A DNA stretch of 64,000 bases from Izhakiella capsodis (GCF_900115045.1 NZ_FOVC01000002.1:62001-126000); one strand, 5' to 3'; counted from the first letter of the stretch, positions 1-9,530 are shown. A program made the numbers and translations. The notes: generated by a model from the sequence alone, not told the origin.

Positions 1-354
1 GTTCGCCGCGCGGTGCAAATTAACTCGCTGTCCGGTTTCTGCCTGACCAAACTGGATGTGCTGGATGGTCTGAAAGAAGTTAAGATTTGCGTGGCTTATC
101 GACTACCGGACGGTCGCGAAGTCACAACAACACCACTGGCAGCGGAGAACTGGGAAGGCATTGAGCCGATCTACGAAACGCTTCCAGGCTGGAGCGAAAG
201 CACTTTCGGTGTTAAAACACTTGACGGCTTACCGAAAAATGCCCGGGCTTACATTAAACGTATTGAAGAAGTGACAGAGGTCCCGGTTGATATCATCTCG
301 ACCGGCCCTGACCGCAGCGAAACCATGATCCTGCGCGATCCATTCGATGCTTGA
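1..354 (+). CDS. purA: Adenylosuccinate synthetase, C-terminal part
   Basis: This is the 3' end of purA; the reading frame is open from base 1, so the gene begins outside the window. The enzyme joins IMP and aspartate using GTP to give adenylosuccinate, the first committed step from IMP to AMP, in the cytoplasm. About 117 residues are visible. They include the segment NSLSGFCLTKLDVLDGL, which belongs to the nucleotide/IMP-binding end of the protein, and the conserved ending STGPDRSETMILRDPFDA, close to identical to E. coli PurA. It is followed by a terminator hairpin and then nsrR, the same order as in E. coli. Confidence 0.97.
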   Translation, partial: VRRAVQINSLSGFCLTKLDVLDGLKEVKICVAYRLPDGREVTTTPLAAENWEGIEPIYETLPGWSESTFGVKTLDGLPKNARAYIKRIEEVTEVPVDIISTGPDRSETMILRDPFDA

Positions 355-362
355 TTATATCA

Positions 363-394
363 GGCCGGTCCTGATACCGGCCTTTTGTTCTTTT
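363..394 (+). terminator. Rho-independent terminator of purA
   Basis: A 7-bp stem GGCCGGT/ACCGGCC with a 6-base loop is followed directly by a T-rich tract (TTTTGTTCTTTT). It lies nine bases after the purA stop codon and separates purA from the nsrR operon. Confidence 0.85.
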
Positions 395-533
395 AAAGGC
401 GCCTTCCTTTTCTTCCGTCCATCGAATATCCAGAAATAGCCTGGCTGGCCAGCTTGGTTTATCATCAAAGTAAACCTAAATTCAAATGGATTCTCAGTAT
501 GTAAGGACAGCCTGACATCACTGTGAGGTATAT

Positions 534-974
534 GTGCAGCTGACAAGTTTTACCGATTATGGCTTGCGAGCACTGATATTTATGGCGACTTTGCCGGAGG
601 GGCAGCTGACCAGTATTAGTGAAGTGGCTAATATTTATGGTGTTTCAAGAAATCATATGGTCAAGATTATTCATCAGCTAAGCCGGACCGGCTACGTTGA
701 CGCCGTGCGCGGTAAAAATGGTGGCATACGCTTAGGTAAGCCAGGCAGCGAGATTATTGTCGGCCATGTCGTGCGCCATATGGAGCCGCTACAGTTGGTT
801 GACTGCACCGAGTGCATGATAGCGCCGTCTTGCCGGCTCAAAATAGCGCTTAATGAAGCCGTCAAGTGCTTCGTTAAAGAACTTGATAACTATACGCTGG
901 CTGATCTGGTCGATACAAATCAGCCTCTTTATAAGCTTTTGCTGACGGAACGCCCCGGATCAGCAGTGGAGTGA
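534..974 (+). CDS. nsrR: Nitric-oxide-sensing repressor NsrR
   Basis: Rrf2-family transcription repressor of 146 residues. It carries an Fe-S cluster that reacts with nitric oxide and de-represses NO detoxification genes. The start is the GTG at 534, giving the family N-terminus MQLTSFTDYGLRALIFM. The winged helix-turn-helix covers roughly residues 1-70 (GVSRNHMVKII recognition helix, then the wing RGKNGGIRLGKP). The three cluster cysteines are C91, C94 and C100, a C-x2-C-x5-C spacing. E. coli NsrR, as I remember it, has C91, C96 and C102, so two residues are missing between the first two cysteines. The gene leads an operon with rnr (15-bp gap) and rlmB, as in E. coli. The identity is secure; the effect of the altered spacing is unknown. 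Confidence 0.95.
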   Translation: MQLTSFTDYGLRALIFMATLPEGQLTSISEVANIYGVSRNHMVKIIHQLSRTGYVDAVRGKNGGIRLGKPGSEIIVGHVVRHMEPLQLVDCTECMIAPSCRLKIALNEAVKCFVKELDNYTLADLVDTNQPLYKLLLTERPGSAVE

Positions 975-989
975 CAACGGAGAACCGAT

Positions 990-3446
990 ATGTCAAAAGA
1001 TCCTTTTGAGGCGCGGGAAGCGGAAAAATATGAAAACCCGATCCCCAGTCGCGAATTTATTCTCGCGCATTTAGATAAACGTGAAAAACCTGCCAGCCGC
1101 GAAGAGCTGGCGATCGAACTCAATATTAAAGGCGAGGAACAGTTTGAAGCCTTGCGACGCCGCCTGCGTGCAATGGAACGCGATGGACAGCTGGTTTTCA
1201 CCCGTCGGCAGTGCTATGCCCTGCCAGAGCGTCTTGATTTGTTACGTGGGAGCGTCATCGGCCATCGCGAAGGCTTTGGTTTTTTACGTATAGAAGGGAG
1301 TAAAGACGATCTTTATCTCTCTGCTGAGCAGATGAAAATGTGCATGCATGGCGATGTCATCCTGGCTCAGGCCATGACCGCCGATCGTAAAGGACGACGT
1401 GAAGCTCGTGTTGTACGCGTGCTGGAGCCCCGCAACAGCCAGGTTGTCGGCCGCTATTTTACCGATGCAGGGCTGGGCTTTGTCGTACCGGACGATAGTC
1501 GTCTGAGCTTCGATATTTTGATCCCTCCTGAAGCAATTATGGATGCGCGGATGGGTGCTGTGGTGGTGGTTGAACTTGAAAAACGCCCCACTCGTCGTAC
1601 TAAAGCCATTGGTAGGATTGTGGAGATCCTTGGTGAAAATATGGGAACCGGGCTGGCAGTAGATATGGCCCTGCGTACTCATGAGATACCACACTTCTGG
1701 CCGGAGGCAGTGGAGCAGGAGGTTGCCAAACTCAGCGTACAAGTGCCTGAGGCGGCTAAAAAAGGGCGTGTTGACCTGCGTAGTTTGCCACTGGTCACGA
1801 TTGATGGTGAAGATGCTCGCGATTTTGACGATGCCGTTTTTTGTGAGAAAAAACGCGGTGGTGGCTGGCGTCTGTGGGTAGCCATTGCCGATGTCAGTTA
1901 TTACGTTCGTCCCGGCAGTGCGCTGGATGATGAGGCGCATAGTCGGGGTACGTCGGTCTATTTCCCCTCTCAGGTTGTGCCGATGCTACCTGAGGTACTT
2001 TCAAACGGCCTGTGTTCGATAAATCCTGACGTGGATCGATTGTGCATGGTGTGTGAAATGACGATTTCAGCCAGCGGCAAACTGACAGGGTATAAGCATT
2101 ATGAGGCGGTAATGCGCTCACATGCCCGTCTGACCTATACCAAGGTATGGCAGATACTACAGGGTGATGTCGAGCTACGCGAGCAGTACCAGCCGTTAGT
2201 GAAGCATCTGGAGGAATTGCACCGCATGTATCAGGTGCTGCAAACTGCACGTGAACAGCGCGGAGGTATTTCTTTCGAAACGGAAGAAGCAAAGTTCATT
2301 TTCAACGCTGAGCGGCGCATAGATCGTGTGGAAAGAGTGGTGCGCAGTGATGCGCACAAATTGATCGAAGAGTGCATGATTCTGGCGAACATCGCTTCCG
2401 CACGCTTTGTTGAAAAGCATGAGGAACCAGCGTTATTCCGCGATCACGATCGGCCGAGTGATGACAGCATTACCAGCTTTCGCACGGTACTTAACGAGCT
2501 GGGTCTGACGTTACCTGGTGGCAGTAAGCCGCAGCCAATCGATTATGCTGTCCTACTTGAGCAGATAGCCGATCGTCCTGACCGGGAAATGCTGCAAACA
2601 ATGCTGCTGCGATCCATGAAGCAGGCTGTTTACGATCCGGAAAATCGCGGGCATTTCGGCCTGGCGTTAACCTCTTATGCACACTTCACTTCGCCGATCC
2701 GTCGCTATCCCGATCTGCTTTTACACCGGGCAATTAAATATCAGCTGGCAAAACAAAACGGTGAGTTGAAAGGTAACACGACGCCTACGGGCGGTTATCA
2801 CTACAGCCTTGAGGCGATGTTACAACTGGGCCAGCACTGCTCAATGACTGAACGACGTGCCGATGAAGCGACGCGTGACGTGGCCGACTGGTTAAAATGT
2901 GACTTCATGCAGGACCAGGTTGGTGAAGTGTTTGAAGGTGTGATAGCCAGCGTGGCGGGATTCGGTTTCTTTGTACGTCTTAACGACCTGTTTATTGATG
3001 GTCTGGTACACGTATCAACATTGGACAACGATTATTATCGTTTTGATGCTATTGGCCAGCGTTTGATTGGTGAGTCTGGTGGCCATACATATCGTCTTGG
3101 CGACATCGTGGAAGTCAGGGTTGAGGCGGTTCATATGGATGAGCGTAAAATCGACTTCGCCCTAGTTTCCAGCACCCGTAAGGTACGCGGTGCCGGTAAA
3201 ACAACCCGTACCCGTGAGAAGAAAGCCGCTTCAGCCAGCACACCAACGCGGCGGAAGCAGATGCGCAGCGGCGTCAACTTTGAACCCGACAATACTTTTC
3301 GTGGCGAAAAAAAATCCGGGAAAACCGTAAAAAAAACGGCCGGTAATAAAGCGAAAAAGACACCTAAAAATGCGGCTAAAACCCGTAAAATAGCTGAGTC
3401 TACGAAAGCAAAACGCGCAGCAAAGAAAAATAAGGCTCCGGAGTGA
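990..3446 (+). CDS. rnr: Exoribonuclease R (RNase R)
   Basis: 818-residue processive 3'-5' exoribonuclease of the RNase II/RNB family, which degrades structured RNA in the cytoplasm and works in rRNA and tmRNA quality control. In order there is an N-terminal winged-helix segment, cold-shock domains (first near residues 80-150, with GHREGFGFLRIEG), the RNB catalytic domain with the metal-binding run DGEDARDFDDAVF near residue 275, and an S1 RNA-binding domain near 645-725. A very basic lysine-rich tail (about 730-818) is typical of RNase R and absent from RNase II. The length matches the E. coli enzyme (813). The start ATG at 990 follows CGGAGAACC. It is the second gene of the nsrR-rnr-rlmB operon. 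Confidence 0.97.
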   Translation: MSKDPFEAREAEKYENPIPSREFILAHLDKREKPASREELAIELNIKGEEQFEALRRRLRAMERDGQLVFTRRQCYALPERLDLLRGSVIGHREGFGFLRIEGSKDDLYLSAEQMKMCMHGDVILAQAMTADRKGRREARVVRVLEPRNSQVVGRYFTDAGLGFVVPDDSRLSFDILIPPEAIMDARMGAVVVVELEKRPTRRTKAIGRIVEILGENMGTGLAVDMALRTHEIPHFWPEAVEQEVAKLSVQVPEAAKKGRVDLRSLPLVTIDGEDARDFDDAVFCEKKRGGGWRLWVAIADVSYYVRPGSALDDEAHSRGTSVYFPSQVVPMLPEVLSNGLCSINPDVDRLCMVCEMTISASGKLTGYKHYEAVMRSHARLTYTKVWQILQGDVELREQYQPLVKHLEELHRMYQVLQTAREQRGGISFETEEAKFIFNAERRIDRVERVVRSDAHKLIEECMILANIASARFVEKHEEPALFRDHDRPSDDSITSFRTVLNELGLTLPGGSKPQPIDYAVLLEQIADRPDREMLQTMLLRSMKQAVYDPENRGHFGLALTSYAHFTSPIRRYPDLLLHRAIKYQLAKQNGELKGNTTPTGGYHYSLEAMLQLGQHCSMTERRADEATRDVADWLKCDFMQDQVGEVFEGVIASVAGFGFFVRLNDLFIDGLVHVSTLDNDYYRFDAIGQRLIGESGGHTYRLGDIVEVRVEAVHMDERKIDFALVSSTRKVRGAGKTTRTREKKAASASTPTRRKQMRSGVNFEPDNTFRGEKKSGKTVKKTAGNKAKKTPKNAAKTRKIAESTKAKRAAKKNKAPE

Positions 3447-3492
3447 GCCGAATCGTCACCGCCATTACCCGGCGTCATAGTGCAGGATAGAA

Positions 3493-4230
3493 ATGAGTGA
3501 AATAATTTTTGGTATTCATGCCGTTCAGGCGCTGCTAGATCGTGATCCTCAGCGTTTTCAGGAAGTTTTTGTATTGAAAGGCCGCGATGATCGTCGCCTG
3601 CAACCGCTAATTTCCGCGCTTGAGGCCGAGGGGATCGTCGCGCAGCTGGCTAATCGCCAGTGGTTGGATAAAAAAGCCGAAGGCGCGGTTCATCAGGGGA
3701 TAGTCGCGCGGGTAAAACCAGGGCGTCAGTATCAGGAAGGCGATCTACCGGACCTGATCGCCTCGCTGGATACGCCATTTTTATTGATCCTTGATGGCGT
3801 TACGGATCCCCATAACCTGGGTGCCTGCCTGCGTAGCGCCGACGCAGCTGGCGTACATGCGGTGATCGTGCCGAAAGATCGATCGGCACAGCTGAATGCC
3901 ACGGCAAAAAAAGTTGCTAGCGGTGCGGCTGAGCATGTGCCGTTAATTCGTGTGACTAATCTGGCCAGAACGATGCGCTTGCTGCAGGAGGCAAATATCT
4001 GGATCGTTGGCACCGCTGGCGAAGCTATCCATGACCTTTATCAGAGCGAAATGATCGGCCCGCTGGCATTGGTCATGGGTGCAGAAGGTGAGGGCATGCG
4101 CCGTCTTACGCGCGAGCATTGCGATGCGTTGATTCGTATTCCAATGGTTGGAAGTGTCTCATCGCTTAATGTGTCAGTCGCGACAGGTGTTTGCCTTTTC
4201 GAGGCGCTTCGTCAGCGTAATAGTCGCTAG
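3493..4230 (+). CDS. rlmB: 23S rRNA 2'-O-methyltransferase RlmB (Gm2251)
   Basis: 245-residue SpoU-family (SPOUT) methyltransferase that uses S-adenosylmethionine to methylate the 2'-O of G2251 in the peptidyl-transferase P-loop of 23S rRNA. The N-terminal substrate-binding domain starts with the family motif FGIHAVQALLDRDPQRF. The trefoil-knot catalytic domain shows NLGACLRSADAAG (about 114-126), GAEGEGM (about 196-202) and the C-terminal SLNVSVATGVCLFEALRQR. It is the third gene of the nsrR operon, 46 bp after rnr. In E. coli rlmB is followed by yjfI-yjfJ and others; here bsmA comes next on the opposite strand. Confidence 0.97.
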   Translation: MSEIIFGIHAVQALLDRDPQRFQEVFVLKGRDDRRLQPLISALEAEGIVAQLANRQWLDKKAEGAVHQGIVARVKPGRQYQEGDLPDLIASLDTPFLLILDGVTDPHNLGACLRSADAAGVHAVIVPKDRSAQLNATAKKVASGAAEHVPLIRVTNLARTMRLLQEANIWIVGTAGEAIHDLYQSEMIGPLALVMGAEGEGMRRLTREHCDALIRIPMVGSVSSLNVSVATGVCLFEALRQRNSR

Positions 4231-4506
4231 CTCTTCCCGCCCGTCGGGCATGCTGCTTCAACGGGCCGCCTTATCTTCTCCCCATGAGTTTTCGACAGCT
4301 ACACTTAACTTAATCATTGCCAGCGTCAGTCGGACAACTGACCGTCAGTATGAAATCATAAATGCAGGGATGGTTGGCGAACGTCAATCTGCCTGGATTT
4401 CTGCGTTTTACTCTTCAGGGGAACGGTTGGATATCGTAAGTTGCCCTTCAACCAGGCCGCTGTTAATACATGGGCTGCGCGTAATCGGTGGCATAACAGC
4501 CAGGCA

Positions 4507-4866
4507 TTATAGGGGACGATTTGTCGTCGCTGGTTTAAACGCACCTGAGTCCGATGCCGGCGATCCGGGTAGCCCGTAAAATGTCGCCGTGGCGTACCAG
4601 AAGCCTGGCTGCAGAGTTTCGCCAAGAGCCAGAACCAGGTAATAGGTAGCGTGAACTGCATTTGCCCGTTTTTTAATTGCGCGCAGCGCATCGTCCGGCG
4701 AGCCGGGGATCGCCACATTGTAGGTGCCAAGCTCAGGTAGGTTAAAACGCTGCGCTTTGGAGATCTCCTGCGTATGGTGGGTAGGCGGTGGTGGCGTTAG
4801 TGGCGTGGTAGTAAAAACGCTACAACCACTCAGCAAAAGGAGCAGACAAAAAAGCGTAACGCGCAT
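4507..4866 (-). CDS. bsmA: BsmA-like lipoprotein (DUF1471)
   Basis: 119-residue predicted outer-membrane lipoprotein: the signal peptide ends in the lipobox LSGC at about residues 12-15. The body matches the YdgH/BhsA/McbA fold seen in E. coli BsmA (biofilm stress and motility protein A); the shared signature is GSPDDALRAIKKRANA followed by YYLVLALGET and FWYATATFYG. It runs about 20 residues past the E. coli end with a proline/threonine-rich tail. A proline-rich linker follows the lipid-attachment site. Its place beside yjfP is conserved with E. coli. A role in stress resistance and biofilm behaviour is inferred from the family only. Confidence 0.8.
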   Translation of the reverse strand: MRVTLFCLLLLLSGCSVFTTTPLTPPPPTHHTQEISKAQRFNLPELGTYNVAIPGSPDDALRAIKKRANAVHATYYLVLALGETLQPGFWYATATFYGLPGSPASDSGAFKPATTNRPL

Positions 4867-5060
4867 AATGTTATTCTCTGTGCTCCGGATAGTAATCCGT
4901 TTACGTTAGTTTATTTGGCAAATATTGATCCTGCCAGGAGGATCAGAATTTTTTGAGTTTTGATAAAAATGATGACAAAGCTGTGCGGTGAAAAAGCTGA
5001 TGGTGATAATTGAACAGAGTCGTGTTGTGAGTCTACGCTTAATTTTCGCTGAGAAATTAC

Positions 5061-5811
5061 ATGATTGAACTCAACGTAGAGAATTTTGCTGGCATTGAGT
5101 GTCTGCACGCTACGCCTGCGCAAAAGCAGCTGACTGCGCTACCCACGGTGCTTTTCTGGCATGGTTTCACTTCATCAAAAGAGGTTTACGCCTATTTTGC
5201 CGTCGCGCTGGCACAGGTTGGTTTTCGCGCTTTGGTGCCGGATGCGCAAATGCATGGCAGTCGTTACAACGGTGATACCCAGTCGCGGGTGAAAAATTTT
5301 TGGTCGATCCTGAAAAATAATATTGATGAAGTGCCGGGCTTGGTCCAGGCGCTGGATGATCGAGGCCTCATCGACCGGGGGCGAATAGCTATTGGCGGCG
5401 CTTCACACGGCGGAATGACCGCACTGGCAGCGCTGGCGCGTTATCCTTTCCTGCGCTGTGCGGCCAGTATGATGGGATCAGGTTATTTTATGTCTTTAAG
5501 TCATCAGCTTTTTCCGCCACTTACTGTACGTTCGCTGCAGGAAAAAAAAACGCTTCGGGCAAATTATGGCACCGCTGGCGGAGTACGACGTAGGTCATCA
5601 ACTGGAGAGGCTGGCGGACAGACCTCTGTTTGTCTGGCATGGTGATGCGGATGGCGTCGTTCCCGTGGCGGAGAGCATCAGGCTAAAAAAAGCCCTGTGT
5701 GAAGCCGATCTGGATAGTAACCTGACCTGGCTGATTGAGCGTGGGGTTGGGCATCGCATCACACCGCCAGCGCTTGCTGCTTTCATCGCATTCTTCAACC
5801 ACCATCTCTGA
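5061..5811 (+). pseudogene. yjfP: Carboxylesterase YjfP, frameshifted in an A9 run
   Basis: Alpha/beta-hydrolase of the YjfP esterase family, split into two frames. Frame one (from ATG 5061) carries the oxyanion region FWHGFTSSKEVYAYF and the nucleophile elbow GGASHGGMTAL near residue 115, and stays correct up to FPPLTVRSLQE. Frame two resumes at MAPLAEYDVGHQLERLADRP (5566) and carries the acid/histidine end DADGVVPVAES and VGHRITPPALAAF. The switch falls in a run of nine A at 5542-5550. Eight A would give an unbroken protein of the expected length (about 249 residues) through QEKKRFGQIMAPLAE. So this is a one-base insertion, a slippage-tolerant gene, or a sequencing error. The rest of the sequence is well conserved, so the loss is recent if real. 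Confidence 0.85.
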
Positions 5812-6059
5812 TGGTAATAATGTAGCCTCACTGAAACGCCCCCTTCAGGGGTAACAACTGTAAATCTGGTTAATCCTTGTGCCTGCCTGCCGCAGAAATA
5901 CGACGGAATATGGCTTTTTGGCCTTGAGTTTATCTAGCCATGTCAGTATGATTACGCGTCAATTTTTCAGTCGCATTTACAGGTTGTGCCGTCGGGCTGC
6001 TTGCCATTATAAAAAGTGCCCGGACATCGCCTACAACGTTCCTTGCTTCCATGGGCCGC

Positions 6060-6105
6060 GACTGACCCTGACAGGAGGCTGAATAATCCGTAAGGAGCAA
6101 ATTTG
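6060..6105 (+). promoter_or_regulatory. Probable S6:S18 autoregulatory leader of rpsF
   Basis: The segment just before rpsF contains GGAGGCTGAATAATCCGTAA followed by GGAGC and the start codon, close to what I remember of the E. coli rpsF leader. In enterobacteria a leader at this place binds the S6:S18 complex through a CCG bulge and represses translation of the operon. The CCG (6088-6090) and the Shine-Dalgarno TAAGGAG are visible. The fold itself was not computed. Confidence 0.45.
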
Positions 6106-6501
6106 ATGCGTCATTACGAAATCGTATTTATGGTTCATCCTGACCAGAGCGAACAGGTTCCTGGCATGATCGAGCGCTACACGGGTGCTATTACCGGTGC
6201 ACAGGGCACGATCCATCGTCTTGAGGACTGGGGTCGCCGTCAGCTGGCTTATCCGATTAACAAACTGCACAAAGCACATTACGTTCTGCTGAACGTTGAA
6301 GCTCCGCAGGAAGTTATCGACGAGCTGGAAAACAACTTCCGTTTCAACGACGCCGTTATCCGCAGCATGATTATGCGCGTTAAACACGCGGTAACTGAAG
6401 CATCTCCGATGGTGAAAGCGAAAGACGAGCGCCGTGAGCGTCGCGAAGACTTCGCTAATGAAACCTCTGATGATGCAGATGCTGGGGATTCTGAAGAGTA
6501 A
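6106..6501 (+). CDS. rpsF: 30S ribosomal protein S6
   Basis: 131-residue bS6, which pairs with S18 and binds the central domain of 16S rRNA in the small subunit platform. The start chosen is ATG 6106 (MRHYEIVFMVHPDQSEQ), preceded by the strong ribosome site TAAGGAG; a TTG directly upstream would add one residue but does not match the family. The acidic tail ETSDDADAGDSEE is where RimK adds glutamates in E. coli. It is the first gene of rpsF-priB-rpsR-rplI, with the ula genes of E. coli absent upstream. Confidence 0.98.
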   Translation: MRHYEIVFMVHPDQSEQVPGMIERYTGAITGAQGTIHRLEDWGRRQLAYPINKLHKAHYVLLNVEAPQEVIDELENNFRFNDAVIRSMIMRVKHAVTEASPMVKAKDERRERREDFANETSDDADAGDSEE

Positions 6502-6506
6502 TTCCC

Positions 6507-7056
<550 letters not shown>

Positions 7057-7095
7057 TCGGTTGCTGTCCATTAACGACTTTAAGAGGATAAGGTA

Positions 7096-7545
7096 ATGCA
7101 AGTTATTCTGCTTGATAAAGTAGCAAACCTGGGCAGCCTCGGCGATCAGGTAAATGTTAAAGCGGGCTATGCTCGTAACTATCTGGTACCGCAGGGTAAA
7201 GCTGTTCCGGCAACCAAGAAAAATGTCGAGTTCTTTGAAACTCGTCGTGCTGAACTGGAAGCTAAACAAGCTGAAACGCTGGCTTCTGCCAACGCCCGCG
7301 CCGAAAAAATCAACGCACTGGGCACCGTGACCATCGCTTCTAAAGCGGGTGACGAAGGTAAACTGTTTGGCTCTATCGGTGCTCGCGACATCGCTGATGC
7401 TGTGACTGCCGCTGGCGTTGAAGTGGCGAAGAGTGAAGTTCGCCTGCCTCAAGGCGTTCTGCGTAACACTGGTGAGCACGAAATAAGCTTCCATGTACAC
7501 AGCGACGTTTTTGCAAAGCTGACTGTGAATGTAGTTGCCGAGTAA
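7096..7545 (+). CDS. rplI: 50S ribosomal protein L9
   Basis: 149-residue bL9: an N-terminal RNA-binding domain (MQVILLDKVANLGSLGDQV, KAGYARNYLVPQGKA), a long central helix rich in alanine and glutamate (about 41-75), and a C-terminal domain ending HVHSDVFAKLTVNVVAE. It binds domain V of 23S rRNA and reaches out from the large subunit. The ribosome site is AAGAGGATAAGG. It is the last gene of the operon and is followed by a strong terminator. Confidence 0.99.
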   Translation: MQVILLDKVANLGSLGDQVNVKAGYARNYLVPQGKAVPATKKNVEFFETRRAELEAKQAETLASANARAEKINALGTVTIASKAGDEGKLFGSIGARDIADAVTAAGVEVAKSEVRLPQGVLRNTGEHEISFHVHSDVFAKLTVNVVAE

Positions 7546-7570
7546 GTATTTGCTTACACGGTAATGTGGA

Positions 7571-7596
7571 AAACGCTGGCTTACGCCGGCGTTTTT
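7571..7596 (+). terminator. Rho-independent terminator of the rpsF-rplI operon
   Basis: Stem AAACGCTGGC/GCCGGCGTTT (one G-T pair) with a 4-base loop, running into six T. It lies 26 bases after the rplI stop. Confidence 0.92.
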
Positions 7597-7600
7597 TGAT

Positions 7601-8031
7601 CGTACCGATCTTCGGTATCCTTACGATAATGTTTTGATCTCTTTCATTTAGCCATTTCCATGCTGTCAGGTGCCAGGTTTCATCCCTTCACGCTAATTGA
7701 CGAACCAGGTATTGTAATTACTGTATTTTGGCTTACTCCGGCGTGAATGATGTTGTCGGTTGGGTCAGATTCATTGGTGCACGGCACCTGTCGTGCCGTC
7801 GGTTGATGGGGACTGGCCGCTTTTGAAGGCGGTAAAAAAAGGGGGGCGGGCAGTCTGTGGCTTATGTTATCTTGGACGGTTTTGATATCGACGCTACTGT
7901 GGCAGCAGGCTGGGTTTTATCTGGCCCGCAGTTGACTAAAAAGGGTTAGTCGGGTAGTGGGGTGTTGTTGGCCGGAGTGATGACCTTCGAGCTGGCCTGG
8001 CGGAGTCACCGCCGGCCAGCTGGGATAGGGC
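7601..8031. other. Intergenic region with two strong hairpins, no gene seen
   Basis: No supported reading frame in 430 bases between rplI and ytfB. A 7-bp hairpin ACGGCAC/GTGCCGT sits at 7781-7799. A 12-bp hairpin with one bulged base sits at 7991-8020 (GCTGGCC, GGCGG / CCGCC, GGCCAGC) just past the ytfB stop and could end ytfB transcription on the minus strand, though no T-run follows. E. coli has yjfZ and ytfA here; neither was recognised. Confidence 0.6.
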
Positions 8032-8601
8032 CTATTCAACGCGGATAAAGCTGCCGTCTGGCTGACGGGTAAAGAGTACCGGACCGTTACTGCCTTCAAC
8101 GGTTAGCCCGGTAACTACGCCCTGAGCATCGACCCGCACTTTTACGGTCTGGCCTTGTTGCAGGTTACTCAACGGCTTTCCATTGCCTTCGACTCGTGCC
8201 ATTGCGAACACATCACTGATTTGCATATTGTTATCGCGAAAGAGCTGCGCCAGAGTCTGCCCTTTAGCAATCGTGTAATCATGCCAGCTTCCCTGTTGAT
8301 TACTTTCAGGCGGCATGTTTAGTTGTGTCTGATTATTAGTATTTTCTGACTGCTGTTGCTTATCGTTATCAACGATATTGGCTTGTAGCACTGCATTGCC
8401 AGTTTGTCGTGAAAAATGGTATGTCGGCGTTGTGATCTGATCACGCGGTGCAGGCGACGGCCAGAGAAAAACCACTAACACCAGTGCTACGCTGGCAATA
8501 ATGCCACGCCGATGGACCAGCGGCAGCGGATCCATCCAACGCAACTCGGCAGGCAGTAACCACAGTCGGTGAAGTATTTCGATCAGACCTTTGCAGGGCA
8601 T
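8032..8601 (-). CDS. ytfB: OapA-family cell-division-associated protein YtfB
   Basis: 189-residue inner-membrane protein. The N-terminus has the YtfB-type motif RWMDPLPLVHRRGII (about 21-35), then one membrane segment (about 35-47). A glutamine/asparagine-rich periplasmic linker follows, and then an opacity-associated-protein-A / LysM-like domain (about 105-189, with DYTIAKGQTLAQLFRDNN and LFTRQPDGSFIRVE). In E. coli YtfB binds glycan and localises to the septum. This copy is about 20 residues shorter, the difference being in the linker. It is divergent from fklB, as in E. coli. Confidence 0.9.
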   Translation of the reverse strand: MPCKGLIEILHRLWLLPAELRWMDPLPLVHRRGIIASVALVLVVFLWPSPAPRDQITTPTYHFSRQTGNAVLQANIVDNDKQQQSENTNNQTQLNMPPESNQQGSWHDYTIAKGQTLAQLFRDNNMQISDVFAMARVEGNGKPLSNLQQGQTVKVRVDAQGVVTGLTVEGSNGPVLFTRQPDGSFIRVE

Positions 8602-8871
8602 TGCGTCCTCCTGTTGGCGTTGTTCACGCGCATATCTATGATATTCCCGCTTTACGCAACCGTTTAAATAAGAATGACGGCCGACGTGTTTACCATCGCT
8701 GGATTATACATCTTACGTTAACCTCTAAGCTGGATAGTCGACATATTCGATTCCAGGATAATATTGTTTGCTTTTCTCTGCTAAATGTCATCTATCATCG
8801 CTGAGATTTTACGGCTCACCCGTGCGCTGTTATGCTTCGCCTTCGATTCGATTATTGATAAAGGCAAATTC

Positions 8872-9492
8872 ATGACAACCCCATCTTTTGACAGCACAGA
8901 AGCACAGGCAAGCTACGGTATAGGCTTACAGGTAGGACAGCAACTGCTTGAGTCAGGATTACAGGGGCTACAACCGGAAGCGCTGCTGGCCGGTTTGAGT
9001 GATGCACTTGAAGGTAATACGCCAGCGGTGCCTGTCGATGTGGTCCATCGGGCATTGCGTGAGGTTCATGAGCGTGCTGATGCACTACGCCGTGAACATC
9101 AGCAGGCGATGGCAGAAGACGGGCAGAAATTCCTTGAGGAGAACATCAAGCGCGAAGGTGTCAGTAGCACTGAGTCTGGCCTGCAGTTTAGCGTTATCAC
9201 CCAGGGTGACGGCCCCATCCCTTCACGTCAGGACCGCGTTCGCGTTCACTACACTGGCAAGTTGATCGACGGCAGCGTATTTGACAGCTCGGTGGCCCGT
9301 GGTGAGCCGGCAGAGTTTCCGGTTAGTGGTGTGATCGCTGGCTGGATTGAAGCCCTGACGCTGATGCCAGTGGGTTCTAAATGGCAGCTGGTTATCCCGC
9401 ATAATCTTGCCTATGGTGAGCGGGGTGCCGGTGCTTCTATTCCGCCGTTCAGCACGTTGATTTTTGACGTCGAGCTGCTGGAAATCCTCTAA
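8872..9492 (+). CDS. fklB: FKBP-type peptidyl-prolyl isomerase FklB (FKBP22)
   Basis: 206-residue peptidyl-prolyl cis-trans isomerase. The N-terminal dimerisation domain is helical (about 1-90, starting MTTPSFDSTEAQASYGIGL). The C-terminal FKBP domain (about 115-206) has VHYTGKLIDGSVFDSS, FPVSGVIAGWIEAL and the closing YGERGAGASIPPFSTLIF. ATG 8872 is chosen because it gives the family start; in-frame codons upstream have no homology. The length equals E. coli FklB. No secretion signal is present, so it acts in the cytoplasm. Confidence 0.96.
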   Translation: MTTPSFDSTEAQASYGIGLQVGQQLLESGLQGLQPEALLAGLSDALEGNTPAVPVDVVHRALREVHERADALRREHQQAMAEDGQKFLEENIKREGVSSTESGLQFSVITQGDGPIPSRQDRVRVHYTGKLIDGSVFDSSVARGEPAEFPVSGVIAGWIEALTLMPVGSKWQLVIPHNLAYGERGAGASIPPFSTLIFDVELLEIL

Positions 9493-9504
9493 GATTGACG
9501 TAAT

Positions 9505-9530
9505 AACGGGCGTCATATCTGTCGCCCGTT
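9505..9530. terminator. Hairpin between convergent fklB and cpdB
   Basis: Inverted repeat AACGGGCG/CGCCCGTT with a 10-base loop in the 43-base gap between the stops of fklB and cpdB. It is symmetrical, so it may serve both genes. The T-run on the plus side is interrupted. Confidence 0.6.

Noticed and set aside
1284..1940. 218-codon antisense open frame inside rnr
   Set aside because: Lies entirely within the well-conserved rnr coding sequence; an antisense shadow.
5879..6082. 67-codon frame upstream of rpsF
   Set aside because: Overlaps the probable rpsF leader; no family and no start signal.
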